Origin: Chloroflexota bacterium
Lineage (GTDB): Bacteria; Chloroflexota; Dehalococcoidia; SM23-28-2; RBG-16-64-32
Direction of reading: 5' to 3'
Assembly (NCBI GenBank): GCA_029262695.1
Contig: JAJCYV010000027.1
Coordinates: 64,811-128,810 of the forward strand
DNA length: 64,000 nucleotides
The translations under genes and the position numbers were made by a program. Position 1 is the stretch's first letter. Each line of letters begins with the position of its first letter. The notes under the pieces are model-generated. The model made no database searches. It was not told the origin of the DNA and was given only the letters and a program-made list of their open reading frames with translations. Positions 37,415 to 44,812 of this stretch are shown in pieces.

Positions 37415-38242
37415 TCACGCGGCGTCGCGGGCGATCAGTTCGCGGATGTGTTCGTGGAGCTTCTCGCGCTCCTCGGCGTAGCCCTCGCCGATCCGGCCGA
37501 CAGCGACCGGGAGCTGCCAGGCGCGGAAGAGGTCTTCGTCGACGGCGATGTGCTTGCGGTAGGTGCGCTCGTAGGTGCGAATCATGAGCGCGCGGGCGAA
37601 GTGGGCGAGGACTCGGATGAGCAAGGGCAGATTGGGCGGCGGCTCACCGAGGCGGAGCATCATCATCGAGCGCGCGAAGTCGGCCTCGGGCGATCCGCGC
37701 GAGACGTTGGACCAGTCGATGATGATGGGTTCGTCGGCGGCGAGCATGATGTTGCCCGGGTGGAAGTCGCCATGGAGCAGGCGGTCGCCATCGGGGAGGT
37801 CATCCAGGCTTCTGAGCGCGGCGTCGACGAACTCTTTTGGCCCACCTGAACTGGAGACTGTGCGGCGATACGACTCACGGGTGGGTGGCAGCTCTGTTGG
37901 GGCGGCCTGGTTGTGCATGTTGGCCTGGAGCCGCGCCGTGAGCCCGGAGAGGCTGAAGACGCGCCAGGGCTTGCTGGCGATCAGTTCAAACAGGTCGCGG
38001 CCTTCGATGCGCTCCATGACGATGCCCGGGCGGTTGCCGACGGACTCGACGCCATAGACGGCAGGTACGCGGACGCCAAGGGCGGCGGCGCCGCGGAGGA
38101 TCGCCGCCTGCGCCTGTGCGTGTTCGAGGGGGCGGTCACCGCGGTAGAGACGGAGGACGCGGCCGTCGCCGTACTCGAAGATCTCGGCTTCTCGGCCCTC
38201 GGCGATCTTCTTGAGTTGGGTCACACTGTCAGTGGCAGCCAT
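37415..38242 (-). CDS. Aminoglycoside-phosphotransferase-fold kinase, copy 2
   Basis: 275 residues, about the same length as copy 1 and highly similar along its whole length: LLHGDFHPGNIML and IIIDWSNVSRG in the active site, LKKIAEGREAEIFEYGDGRVLRLYRG at the start. Both copies are intact and end in RELIARDAA. It follows the intact GNAT gene on the same strand, which may modify or act with the same small molecule. Confidence 0.85.
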   Translation of the reverse strand: MAATDSVTQLKKIAEGREAEIFEYGDGRVLRLYRGDRPLEHAQAQAAILRGAAALGVRVPAVYGVESVGNRPGIVMERIEGRDLFELIASKPWRVFSLSGLTARLQANMHNQAAPTELPPTRESYRRTVSSSGGPKEFVDAALRSLDDLPDGDRLLHGDFHPGNIMLAADEPIIIDWSNVSRGSPEADFARSMMMLRLGEPPPNLPLLIRVLAHFARALMIRTYERTYRKHIAVDEDLFRAWQLPVAVGRIGEGYAEEREKLHEHIRELIARDAA

Positions 38243-38322
38243 CTAGCAGGGGATGATACGCGCCGTGAAGAGACGGGTGTATGACCTGAGTCACGCAGGA
38301 GGTGGGTTGCGTCGTGGGGAGG

Positions 38323-38901
38323 CTAGCCTTTGAGGTCGTTGGAGAAGCCGACGACGTCGTAGGACATGATAAGCAGGTCGCGGGTCTGTCCGTCGCGGGT
38401 CATGACGTGATCGGCGAGGAGGGCTTCGGGCCGGAAGCCGAGGTGCTCGAAGACGCCGCGGGCGGCGCGCTGGTCTGTCGCCATCTGGGCGGTGACCTTG
38501 CGGAGCTTGAGGTCTTTGGCGATGCCGAACGCTTCGTTGGTGAGGCGCTTACCGAGGCCGAGGCCTCGCTGCTCGCGGCTGACGATGACCCGCATCTCGC
38601 CGACGTGGCGCGTCCAGAGCGCGTCGTTGAGGTGGATGCTGGCGTAGCCGCCGATGCGGCCTTCGACTTCGCCGATGAGGCTGATCGTGCGGCCGGAGGC
38701 GAGGTAGCGCATCCAGGCGTCGACGGTGGCTTCCTGGGTGACGTCGGTGCGGAGGAAGGTGAGGTCCTCCGCGGGGAGCGAGCGAGCAAACTCAAGGATC
38801 TCGTCGCGGTCGTCCGGCGTCATTAAGCGGAAGGTGACGTCGGTGCCGTTGACGCTTGTGGTCCAAGGATATGTGCGACTGAGAGCAGGTGCTTCGGACA
38901 T
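38323..38901 (-). CDS. GNAT acetyltransferase
   Basis: 192 residues. Acetyl-CoA loop in SREQRGLGLGKRLTNEAF, end motif GVFEHLGFRPEALLADHV. Opening MSEAPALSRTYPW then TFRLMTPDDRDEIL. Similar to Pat/RimI-like enzymes that act on proteins or small amines. First gene of the GNAT-kinase unit that was duplicated. Confidence 0.8.
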   Translation of the reverse strand: MSEAPALSRTYPWTTSVNGTDVTFRLMTPDDRDEILEFARSLPAEDLTFLRTDVTQEATVDAWMRYLASGRTISLIGEVEGRIGGYASIHLNDALWTRHVGEMRVIVSREQRGLGLGKRLTNEAFGIAKDLKLRKVTAQMATDQRAARGVFEHLGFRPEALLADHVMTRDGQTRDLLIMSYDVVGFSNDLKG

Positions 38902-38979
38902 GCCGTAACTCCCTTCGAGCTAGCGAAATCATAGCTCAGGGGGCAAATGCTGGCAACTCTAACCGAAGCTTCCCCTTCC

Positions 38980-38997
38980 CTTAACCAACGTTTAACC
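38980..38997 (+). promoter_or_regulatory. PhoB-box-like direct repeat, unit 1
   Basis: CTTAACC-aacg-TTTAACC: two 7-mers with an 11-base period, ending 19 bases before the -10 TATGAT (39017-39022). PhoB/PhoP boxes are 7-mers separated by 4 bases. Confidence 0.5.
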
Positions 38998-39016
38998 ATC
39001 GGGATTTCAGTGCCGA

Positions 39017-39022
39017 TATGAT
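39017..39022 (+). promoter_or_regulatory. -10 element, unit 1
   Basis: TATGAT with no -35 match beyond the PhoB-like repeat, as expected for an activator-dependent promoter. Confidence 0.5.
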
Positions 39023-39028
39023 GTGGAC

Positions 39029-39113
39029 TAGCAGATAGCGGTGCGGTTACACCCCCTCCCGCCCCGCGAGATAACGAGGAGCCGGCCACCTGGTGGCCGG
39101 CTCTTTCTTTGTT
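39029..39113 (+). ncRNA. Predicted small RNA, unit 1
   Basis: About 85 bases between a -10 (39017-39022) and a strong terminator: GAGCCGGCC (39079-39087) pairs with GGCCGGCTC (39095-39103), followed by TTTCTTTGTT. No protein fits. It carries an unpaired-looking CACCCCCTC (39050-39058), complementary to GAGGG/GGGGG-type Shine-Dalgarno sequences. Unit 2 repeats the layout 190 bp downstream. The T tract is on the plus strand, so it is not the terminator of the minus-strand genes around it. Confidence 0.65.
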
Positions 39114-39161
39114 GGCACGTGAAGCCGAGAAGCCGGGCATGTCAGGGGTGCGTATACCGAA

Positions 39162-39190
39162 CTATCACGCGGCTGTCACGAGGGGTTAAC
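39162..39190 (+). promoter_or_regulatory. PhoB-box-like direct repeats, unit 2
   Basis: CTATCAC-gcgg-CTGTCAC then gagg and GGTTAAC: three 7-mers with an 11-base period. The first two are close to the E. coli Pho box half-site CTGTCAT. The repeat ends 22 bases before the -10 TATCCT (39213-39218). Confidence 0.55.
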
Positions 39191-39212
39191 CATACTCCGC
39201 GCTGTCCGGCGC

Positions 39213-39218
39213 TATCCT
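39213..39218 (+). promoter_or_regulatory. -10 element, unit 2
   Basis: TATCCT placed as TATGAT in unit 1; no separate -35. Confidence 0.45.
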
Positions 39219-39224
39219 GAGGGG

Positions 39225-39315
39225 CAGAAAGCGGCGCGTTTGCACCCCCTCACGCCCGCTGCTAATGGATCGAGCCGGATGGGTTGTCGCAACCCGCCGG
39301 CTCGAATCTTTTTGT
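39225..39315 (+). ncRNA. Predicted small RNA, unit 2
   Basis: About 90 bases. CACCCCCTC recurs at 39243-39251, followed by a two-part terminator: CGAGCCGG (39271-39278) with CCGGCTCG (39297-39304) and GGGTTG with CAACCC inside, then AATCTTTTTGT. Shares with unit 1 the upstream direct repeats, AGCGG..GCG before the C-rich motif and the GAGCCGG stem. No protein-coding frame with a ribosome site was found. Confidence 0.65.
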
Positions 39316-39335
39316 GTGGGCTGGCTGTCAGCGGG

Positions 39336-40112
39336 CTATTCGACCGTGAACTCGGTCCACATGCCTTGCTGGTAGTGGTCAGCGAAGCTGCCAGCTTCGC
39401 CGGGGACGATGAGGCAGGCGAGCTGATAGTCGCCCGGGGTGAGATCGAGGACGATGCTGCCGCTTTCGCCGGTATCGAGGTTTTCGATCTCCCCGAGCAC
39501 TTCAAGGTCGCCGTCTTCCTGGATCTGGATGACGGCGACTTCGTGGACCAAGGTTGTGCTCTCGTTGATTGCGTCGAAGCGGATGGCGCCGGCGGCGACG
39601 GAACTGGTGTCGGGGTCGATTGCCCATTCCCGGAGGCCAACGCTGACGGTGGTGTCTGAGGGGCCGAGACTGGCATCACCATCGTTCCTGCCGCTGTCGT
39701 CGGTGGCTGCCGCGCTACCTTCGCCGGCGCGGATTTCGATGATGGTTGAGACGCCACCGGGGACGTAGCACTTGACGTTGAACGTGCCGCCGCTATCCGG
39801 GACGTTGAAGCCAACGGAGCGCTCGCGCCCTTCGGGGACGAGGACCTCCTGGAGGTTGGTGCCGTCGATGCCCTCGATTTCGTAGGTCTTGCCGGTTTCG
39901 TTCTTGACGCGGAGATCGAGCTTTTCGCCGGGTATTGCCTCGATGACGGTGGGCGCGCATCCGTCGTCCAGCTGTGTGACGGCAACGGGCCGGCCGCCGG
40001 CGCCGCTGGCGGCACAGGCGGCGAGGAAGAGTGCGCCGAGCAGCAGGGAGGTGGCTATGGCGAGGCGGGAGAGGGCTCGCCGGGCGTTTGGAGTGAGGCC
40101 GACTGAGATCAC
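39336..40112 (-). CDS. Lipoprotein with two cupredoxin-like domains (EfeO-type)
   Basis: 258 residues. Lipobox LAAC (Cys33), a first cupredoxin-like domain with Cys in VKCYVPGG, an Asp/Ser linker, and a second with HEVAVIQI, CLIVPGEAGSFADHYQQGM. The second resembles the cupredoxin part of EfeO. The gene overlaps the FTR1 permease gene by 4 bp, so it probably binds or oxidises ferrous iron outside the membrane for the permease. The EfeO peptidase-like M75 domain is absent. Confidence 0.8.
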   Translation of the reverse strand: MISVGLTPNARRALSRLAIATSLLLGALFLAACAASGAGGRPVAVTQLDDGCAPTVIEAIPGEKLDLRVKNETGKTYEIEGIDGTNLQEVLVPEGRERSVGFNVPDSGGTFNVKCYVPGGVSTIIEIRAGEGSAAATDDSGRNDGDASLGPSDTTVSVGLREWAIDPDTSSVAAGAIRFDAINESTTLVHEVAVIQIQEDGDLEVLGEIENLDTGESGSIVLDLTPGDYQLACLIVPGEAGSFADHYQQGMWTEFTVE

Positions 40113-40960
40113 GTGGCTGAGCTGACTGTTGCGGGCGACTGGCTTCGTCGCGACGATGAGATCTGGGGCCAGGCAAGGTAGGTGACGAGCACGATGCTCA
40201 GATAGCCCCAGTAGAGGACGATCTGGCTGATGGCCGGGGCGGAGTCGTAGCCGAACAGGGTGTGCATGAACTTGCCGAGATCCGAGGTCATGGGCAGCAG
40301 ATGCTCGGTGTCCCAGGGGCGGACGCCGAGGTCGCCGATAACGGTGGCTTCGTGGAGTTCAGTGAGGGCGTTGGTGAGGAGTCCGGCTGCGATGATCATC
40401 AGGAGGACGCCCGAAGCAGTGAAGAAGTGGCGCAGGGGAAGGCGAGAGGAGCTGTAGTAGAGGACGACACCGAGGGCGGCGGCAATGCCGAAGCCGATGA
40501 CGCCACCGAGGGCGAATTCGATGTCAGAGCCGTGGCTGGCGGAGCCGGCGAAGAGGAAGAGTGCGGTCTCGAGGCCTTCGCGGCCGACTGCCGAGAAGGC
40601 GAGCAGCGCCAGTGCCATTACAGAGCCTCCTGAGAGGGCGGAGTCAACCTTATTGCGAAGGTCGCTGGAGGCTGCCGCGCCCTGTTTGCGCATCCAGAAG
40701 AGCATCCAGGTGAGGACGGCAACGGCGAAGAGCATCGTGAAGCCTTCGAAGGCCTCAAGGAGGCGGCCGTCAAGCTCGTGTGAGGCGATCTCGAGCCCGG
40801 CGCCGAAGGCGATCGAGAGGCCAGCCGCGGCGGCGACGCCGATCCAGATGGCGCGGAAGTGCGGCTTTTGGTCGAGCGACCGCAGATAGCCGAGGAGGAT
40901 TGTTACGATGAGGGCCATTTCGAGGCCTTCGCGGGCGGTGACCAGAAGTGAAAAGAGCAC
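40109..40960 (-). CDS. efeU: FTR1-family iron permease
   Basis: 283 residues with seven predicted helices. The two REGLE iron motifs are present (TAREGLEMALIV and VGREGLETALFL). EfeU/FTR1 imports iron after ferrous oxidation at the cell surface. GTG 40960 has GGAG 13 bases upstream. On the minus strand TTGACA lies about 50 bases upstream. With the cupredoxin lipoprotein it forms an efeUO-like pair; no EfeB is present. Confidence 0.92.
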   Translation of the reverse strand: MLFSLLVTAREGLEMALIVTILLGYLRSLDQKPHFRAIWIGVAAAAGLSIAFGAGLEIASHELDGRLLEAFEGFTMLFAVAVLTWMLFWMRKQGAAASSDLRNKVDSALSGGSVMALALLAFSAVGREGLETALFLFAGSASHGSDIEFALGGVIGFGIAAALGVVLYYSSSRLPLRHFFTASGVLLMIIAAGLLTNALTELHEATVIGDLGVRPWDTEHLLPMTSDLGKFMHTLFGYDSAPAISQIVLYWGYLSIVLVTYLAWPQISSSRRSQSPATVSSAT

Positions 40961-41050
40961 TTTTTGCGTTTCTCCGGGTATTAGGCTGCACTAAGAATAT
41001 GTGTGTGTCAAGGGTAAATAGTAACTACTTTGAGACGATATTTGGCGCTT

Positions 41051-41062
41051 GCTTAGCTAAGC
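41051..41062. promoter_or_regulatory. Palindromic operator candidate between efeU and the MetE-like genes
   Basis: GCTTAGCTAAGC is a perfect 12-bp palindrome, nested in GCGCTT-8-AAGCGC. The core TTAGCTAA shares the TTAGC half-site with the inverted repeat before the DtxR-type gene (56633-56668). An iron-regulator site is possible. Confidence 0.5.
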
Positions 41063-41072
41063 GCGTGACGCG

Positions 41073-41101
41073 TTGACCCGCAGTCGTGCCGCTGATAACC
41101 T
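41073..41101 (+). promoter_or_regulatory. Promoter of the MetE-like operon
   Basis: TTGACC (41073-41078), 17-base spacer, TAACCT (41096-41101). The predicted start is within the first hairpin of the leader. Confidence 0.6.
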
Positions 41102-41106
41102 TCACG

Positions 41107-41238
41107 TCGATCTGTGGCGCTGTCGCGCCGAACAGATCGACCGCCGCCGGAGCCGTGATCCTGCCCGATCGAGCCGGAGCGCCGGCTGCGGGCAAGGACG
41201 CAAGTGACACAGGCAAGGCGCCTTCAGTGAGGAGACCC
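41107..41238 (+). promoter_or_regulatory. Structured 5' leader of the MetE-like operon
   Basis: Begins with TCGATCTGT (41107-41115) pairing with ACAGATCGA (41132-41140) and, inside, GGCGC with GCGCC: a 14-bp hairpin at the very 5' end. Further CCGG/GGC-rich inverted repeats and AAGGCGCCTT follow before GAGGAG and GTG 41239. I could not match it to SAM, SAH or cobalamin riboswitch consensus; it may be a new leader or an attenuator. Confidence 0.45.
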
Positions 41239-42216
41239 GTGCAGACGACTGTTGTTGGAAACTACCCGAAGATCCCGAACCGGCCGCGCCCGGCCCGCCT
41301 GCGCAACGCGATCAACAAGCGCGACCGCGGGGACCTTGCGAACGAAGAGCTTGCAGCGATTGAGGATGAGGTGACCGGTGAGGTCATCGAAGAGCAGATC
41401 GCGGCCGGCGTGGACGTCGTAACGGACGGGCAGGTGCGCTGGGATGACGATCAGACTTACGTGGCGCGGCGGATGGCCGGCGTTGAGATCGGCGGCCTGC
41501 AGCGCTACCTGGACACGAACACTTACTACCGCCAGCCGGAGATCACCGGCGCAATTAAGTTCAAGGAGCCGGTCCTGGCCGCGGCCTGGCAGTTCGCGCA
41601 GGAGAGAAGCAGCCGGCCCGTGAAGGCGATAGTGCCGGGACCCTACACGCTGGCAGCGCTCAGCGCGGACAAGCACTACGGCGGCCGCGAGAAGTTGGCG
41701 CTGGCGCTCGCGGAGGCCCTGCGGGGCGAAGTCGACGCGCTGATCACGGCCGGGTGTAAGCACGTGCAGGTGAACGACCCGGTGATCGTGTTCAACAAGG
41801 GCGACTACGGGACGTTCCACAAGGCGATAACGAAGCTGCTGGATGGTCTCTCCGGCGCCGAGACGGGTGTATATACGTGGTTTGGCGACTGCGCGGGCAT
41901 CTTGCCGCAGATGCAGGAGCTGCCGTGTGACGTAATCGGGCTGGACTTCGCGGCCGGGCCGGGGAACTGGGAGGCGCTGGAGTCTGCGACGTTTGAGAAG
42001 AAGCTGGGCGCCGGCATCGTCGACGCGCGGAACACGAGGCTGGAGACGGCGGCGGAGGTGGCGGAGTCTGTCAAGCGGCTCTCGGACGCCATTGCGGCGG
42101 AGCGCCTCTATGTGAACCCGTCTTGCGGTCTGGAGTACCTGCCGCGCGAGGCCGCGTTCGAGAAGCTGAAGGTGATGGCGGAAGGTGCGCGCCGGGCGGA
42201 AGGAGTGACGGCATAA
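41239..42216 (+). CDS. MetE-like methyltransferase, zinc-site variant
   Basis: 325 residues, equivalent to the C-terminal half of cobalamin-independent methionine synthase. The last zinc Cys is kept in NPSCGLEYLP, but the usual HxC motif is replaced by YTWFGDC and the DEP motif by VQVNDPVI. It may have altered chemistry or act with the adjacent second copy. Short MetE relatives without the folate-binding N-domain are known as core-MetE methionine synthases. GTG 41239 has GAGGAG seven bases upstream; the frame remains open to 41086. Confidence 0.8.
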   Translation: MQTTVVGNYPKIPNRPRPARLRNAINKRDRGDLANEELAAIEDEVTGEVIEEQIAAGVDVVTDGQVRWDDDQTYVARRMAGVEIGGLQRYLDTNTYYRQPEITGAIKFKEPVLAAAWQFAQERSSRPVKAIVPGPYTLAALSADKHYGGREKLALALAEALRGEVDALITAGCKHVQVNDPVIVFNKGDYGTFHKAITKLLDGLSGAETGVYTWFGDCAGILPQMQELPCDVIGLDFAAGPGNWEALESATFEKKLGAGIVDARNTRLETAAEVAESVKRLSDAIAAERLYVNPSCGLEYLPREAAFEKLKVMAEGARRAEGVTA

Positions 42217-43259
42217 TGGTCGTGGAGAAGACGCAGAAGAAGAGCAACGAACCCGTGAACTCAAGCACCGCACTGACGACGACGGCCGTGGGCAGCTTCG
42301 GCCGGCCGGACTATCTGACGAAGGCGCGATCGGCGTTCGCGAAGGGCGAGATCGACCGGGCCGCGCTGGACAAGCTGGAGAAGCAGGCGACGGAGTACTG
42401 GATCCGCACGCAGGAGAAGGTGGGCCTCGACGTTCTGGTGCACGGCGAGATGGAGCGCGGAGACATGGTCGCGTACTTCTCGGGCGAGAAGGGCGGCCTG
42501 CCGATCAAGGGAATGAAGCTGGGCGGGCTGGTGCGGTCGTACGGCAACCGCTACTACCACAAGCCGATCATTCACGACCGGCTGGAGTGGCCGGGGCCGA
42601 TGACCGTCGACATGTGGAAGTACGCCCAGGGGCTGACCGACCGCCCCGTGAAGGGGATGCTGACCGGTGCCTACACGATGGTGGAGTGGTCGTTCAACGA
42701 GCATTATCCGACGCGGCGCGACGCTGTCATGGACATGGCGAAGGTGATCCGGCGGGAGGTTGAGGAGCTGGTGGCGACCGGCGCGAAGTACATCCAGATC
42801 GACGAGCCGGCGATCCACACCCGGCCGGAGGCCGACTTCGACGACGCCATCGAGGCGATGCGCGTGACGGTCGAGGGGATCGACGCCGAGTTCCACACGC
42901 ACATCTGCTACGGCGAGGTGGAGGAGATCTGGACGCCGATGATGCGGCTGCCGGTGAAGCAGATACACCTGGCGTTCAAGAACACGGACTTCGCGTACCT
43001 GGACCTGGTGCGGGAGCAGGGCTATGACGAGTCGAAGGATGTGGGCGTGGGCGTGACGGACGCGCACACGCGGTTCATCGAGACGGTGGACGAGGTGAAG
43101 GACGGGCTGCGGCGCGTGCTGGAGCTGTTCCCGCCGGAGCGCGTCTGGGTGCTGCCTGACTGCGGCCTGAAGACGCGCACGGTGGAGGAGAGCGAGGCGA
43201 AGCTGAAGGTGATGGTGGACGCTGTACGCGACATAAAGCTCGAGCTGGAGATAGAGTAG
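42216..43259 (+). CDS. Core-MetE-type methionine synthase
   Basis: 347 residues. All zinc/homocysteine residues are present: IQIDEPAIH, HTHICYGE (HxC) and VLPDCGLKTR. N-terminal TTAVGSFGRPDYL is also typical. No N-terminal folate domain, so the methyl donor is not polyglutamyl-folate; core-MetE enzymes of Dehalococcoidia use methylated corrinoid proteins. ATG overlaps the preceding stop (TAATG). Together with the first gene it forms a two-gene operon ended by a strong terminator. Confidence 0.88.
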   Translation: MVVEKTQKKSNEPVNSSTALTTTAVGSFGRPDYLTKARSAFAKGEIDRAALDKLEKQATEYWIRTQEKVGLDVLVHGEMERGDMVAYFSGEKGGLPIKGMKLGGLVRSYGNRYYHKPIIHDRLEWPGPMTVDMWKYAQGLTDRPVKGMLTGAYTMVEWSFNEHYPTRRDAVMDMAKVIRREVEELVATGAKYIQIDEPAIHTRPEADFDDAIEAMRVTVEGIDAEFHTHICYGEVEEIWTPMMRLPVKQIHLAFKNTDFAYLDLVREQGYDESKDVGVGVTDAHTRFIETVDEVKDGLRRVLELFPPERVWVLPDCGLKTRTVEESEAKLKVMVDAVRDIKLELEIE

Positions 43260-43303
43260 CTCCGGTCAGGCTGAGAGCTTGACTCCCTGAGAGAGCGATC
43301 CCT

Positions 43304-43330
43304 GAAGGCCGGGTTTAAGCCCGGCCTTCC
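43304..43330 (+). terminator. Rho-independent terminator of the MetE-like operon
   Basis: GAAGGCCGGG (43304-43313), TTTAAG loop, CCCGGCCTTC (43320-43329), 10 perfect pairs, then CTTCATTCTTA. Confidence 0.8.
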
Positions 43331-43354
43331 TTCATTCTTACGTCGCGAGCCGGG

Positions 43355-44788
43355 CTACACGGCGTGCCGGCGGTGCCTCGCGGCCAGCGCGCCCGCTGCG
43401 CCGATCGCGACAATCGTCGCCACGGCGCCCAGCAGGATGTACAGCGTGAGCGAACCGCCGTCGGCCGGGCCACGAAGGATCTTGACGTCACCGCCGACGG
43501 CGGACGGCACGGCCATGATGGCCCAGGTAGAGAATGACGGTGCAGAGGCGCAGATGATGTTGGCCACGGTATCGACAGACGTGGTGCGGTCGATGAAGGC
43601 GCTGCCGTCGTACTGCATGAGGCGCAGGTTGGCTTCCTCCGCTGGCGGGACGCCTGAGTCGTCGTAGTGGATGCAGAGGGTGACGGGGCCGGTGAAGGCG
43701 GCGGTGGTGTTGATGTCGTAGTAGGTTGGAGCCGCGCCGACGCCGATGACCTGAAATCCCGTCGGCGGTGGCGGCCCTGAAGACGCCCCGGTCGCAGACG
43801 TGCTGCCTTGCGAGGTGACGCTGTCGAACGAGACGTCGATCCCGCCAAGGGTGGAGGTGCCGCCGAGAAGCGGGACGTCAACGGCTGCCCCGGGTGGCGT
43901 GTTCTCCGTGCAGCTGGTGGTGTCGAAGAGCGTGGTGGTGTCCCCGGGAGGCGTGTCATTGCGGTCGATCGTCAGCTCCCACGAGGACGTGCCGGGTGCG
44001 GCGCAGGTGTTCAGGGGCACGCCACTTTCGTCGGCTGCCGTGGCCGGATTGTCTCTGCTCAGGCCAAGGATCATGAAGTTCAAGTCGTACGGGCCGCAGC
44101 TTTGCGACACTGGCGGTGCGCTGGGGTCGCTGCCGACCGCGAGAAACAGTGTTTCGCCACCGACGAGGTGGAACATCAAGACGTTGAACGGTGAGGTTGG
44201 AATTACCCAGCGGAGCGTGAGGGTGGACCCTGGATGTGAAGTCGCCACGGAAGAAACCACGCCGTCCAACTGGACCGGCCAATGGTCGAAGGAGAGGAGA
44301 TCGCTCGCGTTGCCGGTAGTGGTCGCATGAACCGTAGTGGCGTCGTAGACGGCCTGGTCGAACGGGAAGACCACCCCTGATCCACAGGAACCCACCGCGC
44401 CGCTTCGGCTTTGGCCCCAGTTGCGTCCGACGATGGCGCCGTCCGGAACGGACGCGTCGCCGAAAACAGATACGTAGGAATCAGGGAGAATGACCTGCGG
44501 GCCGATGCCAGTATTGGAGCTGACGGGGCCGGGCTGGCCGTCCGGAATGGTCAAGTGGTAGTGCGCCTTGCAGGGAACGCCCACTTCGCAGGTGTCGGAT
44601 GCCGGGACGACAGACGGGTCATCAGGCGCGGCGTCATCAATTGTCAGGGTGAAGGTCGGCGTGAACGGGGGGAGGGCGTTGGCAGTGTCGGGCGCGCCCC
44701 TTGCGAATGCGAGAACGATGACCAGTGCGGCAGCAACAGCCGCGAGAAGCTTGATGCGGTTCAACGGGACGGTTCGCGATGGTTCCAT
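43355..44788 (-). CDS. Secreted protein with C-terminal membrane anchor
   Basis: 477 residues, unrecognised. A signal peptide (RIKLLAAVAAALVIVLAFARGA), a Cys-containing region (CEVGVPCKAHYHLTIPDGQPG), a mid domain with several Cys, a C-terminal segment TAAFTGPVTLCIHYDD..LRLMQYDG..W as in repeat-containing cell-wall proteins, then a TM helix and RHRRHAV. Likely surface-exposed with disulfides. Its Shine-Dalgarno region AGGGGTG-C-GCA-ATG is the same as that of the next upstream gene; gap 24 bp. Confidence 0.7.
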   Translation of the reverse strand: MEPSRTVPLNRIKLLAAVAAALVIVLAFARGAPDTANALPPFTPTFTLTIDDAAPDDPSVVPASDTCEVGVPCKAHYHLTIPDGQPGPVSSNTGIGPQVILPDSYVSVFGDASVPDGAIVGRNWGQSRSGAVGSCGSGVVFPFDQAVYDATTVHATTTGNASDLLSFDHWPVQLDGVVSSVATSHPGSTLTLRWVIPTSPFNVLMFHLVGGETLFLAVGSDPSAPPVSQSCGPYDLNFMILGLSRDNPATAADESGVPLNTCAAPGTSSWELTIDRNDTPPGDTTTLFDTTSCTENTPPGAAVDVPLLGGTSTLGGIDVSFDSVTSQGSTSATGASSGPPPPTGFQVIGVGAAPTYYDINTTAAFTGPVTLCIHYDDSGVPPAEEANLRLMQYDGSAFIDRTTSVDTVANIICASAPSFSTWAIMAVPSAVGGDVKILRGPADGGSLTLYILLGAVATIVAIGAAGALAARHRRHAV

Positions 44789-44812
44789 TGCGGCACCCCT
44801 CTTTCGAATCAG

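Noticed and set aside
36394-38242. Aminoglycoside-resistance genes
   Set aside because: The fold is APH-like, but this fold covers many small-molecule kinases; no evidence for drug substrates or mobile elements.
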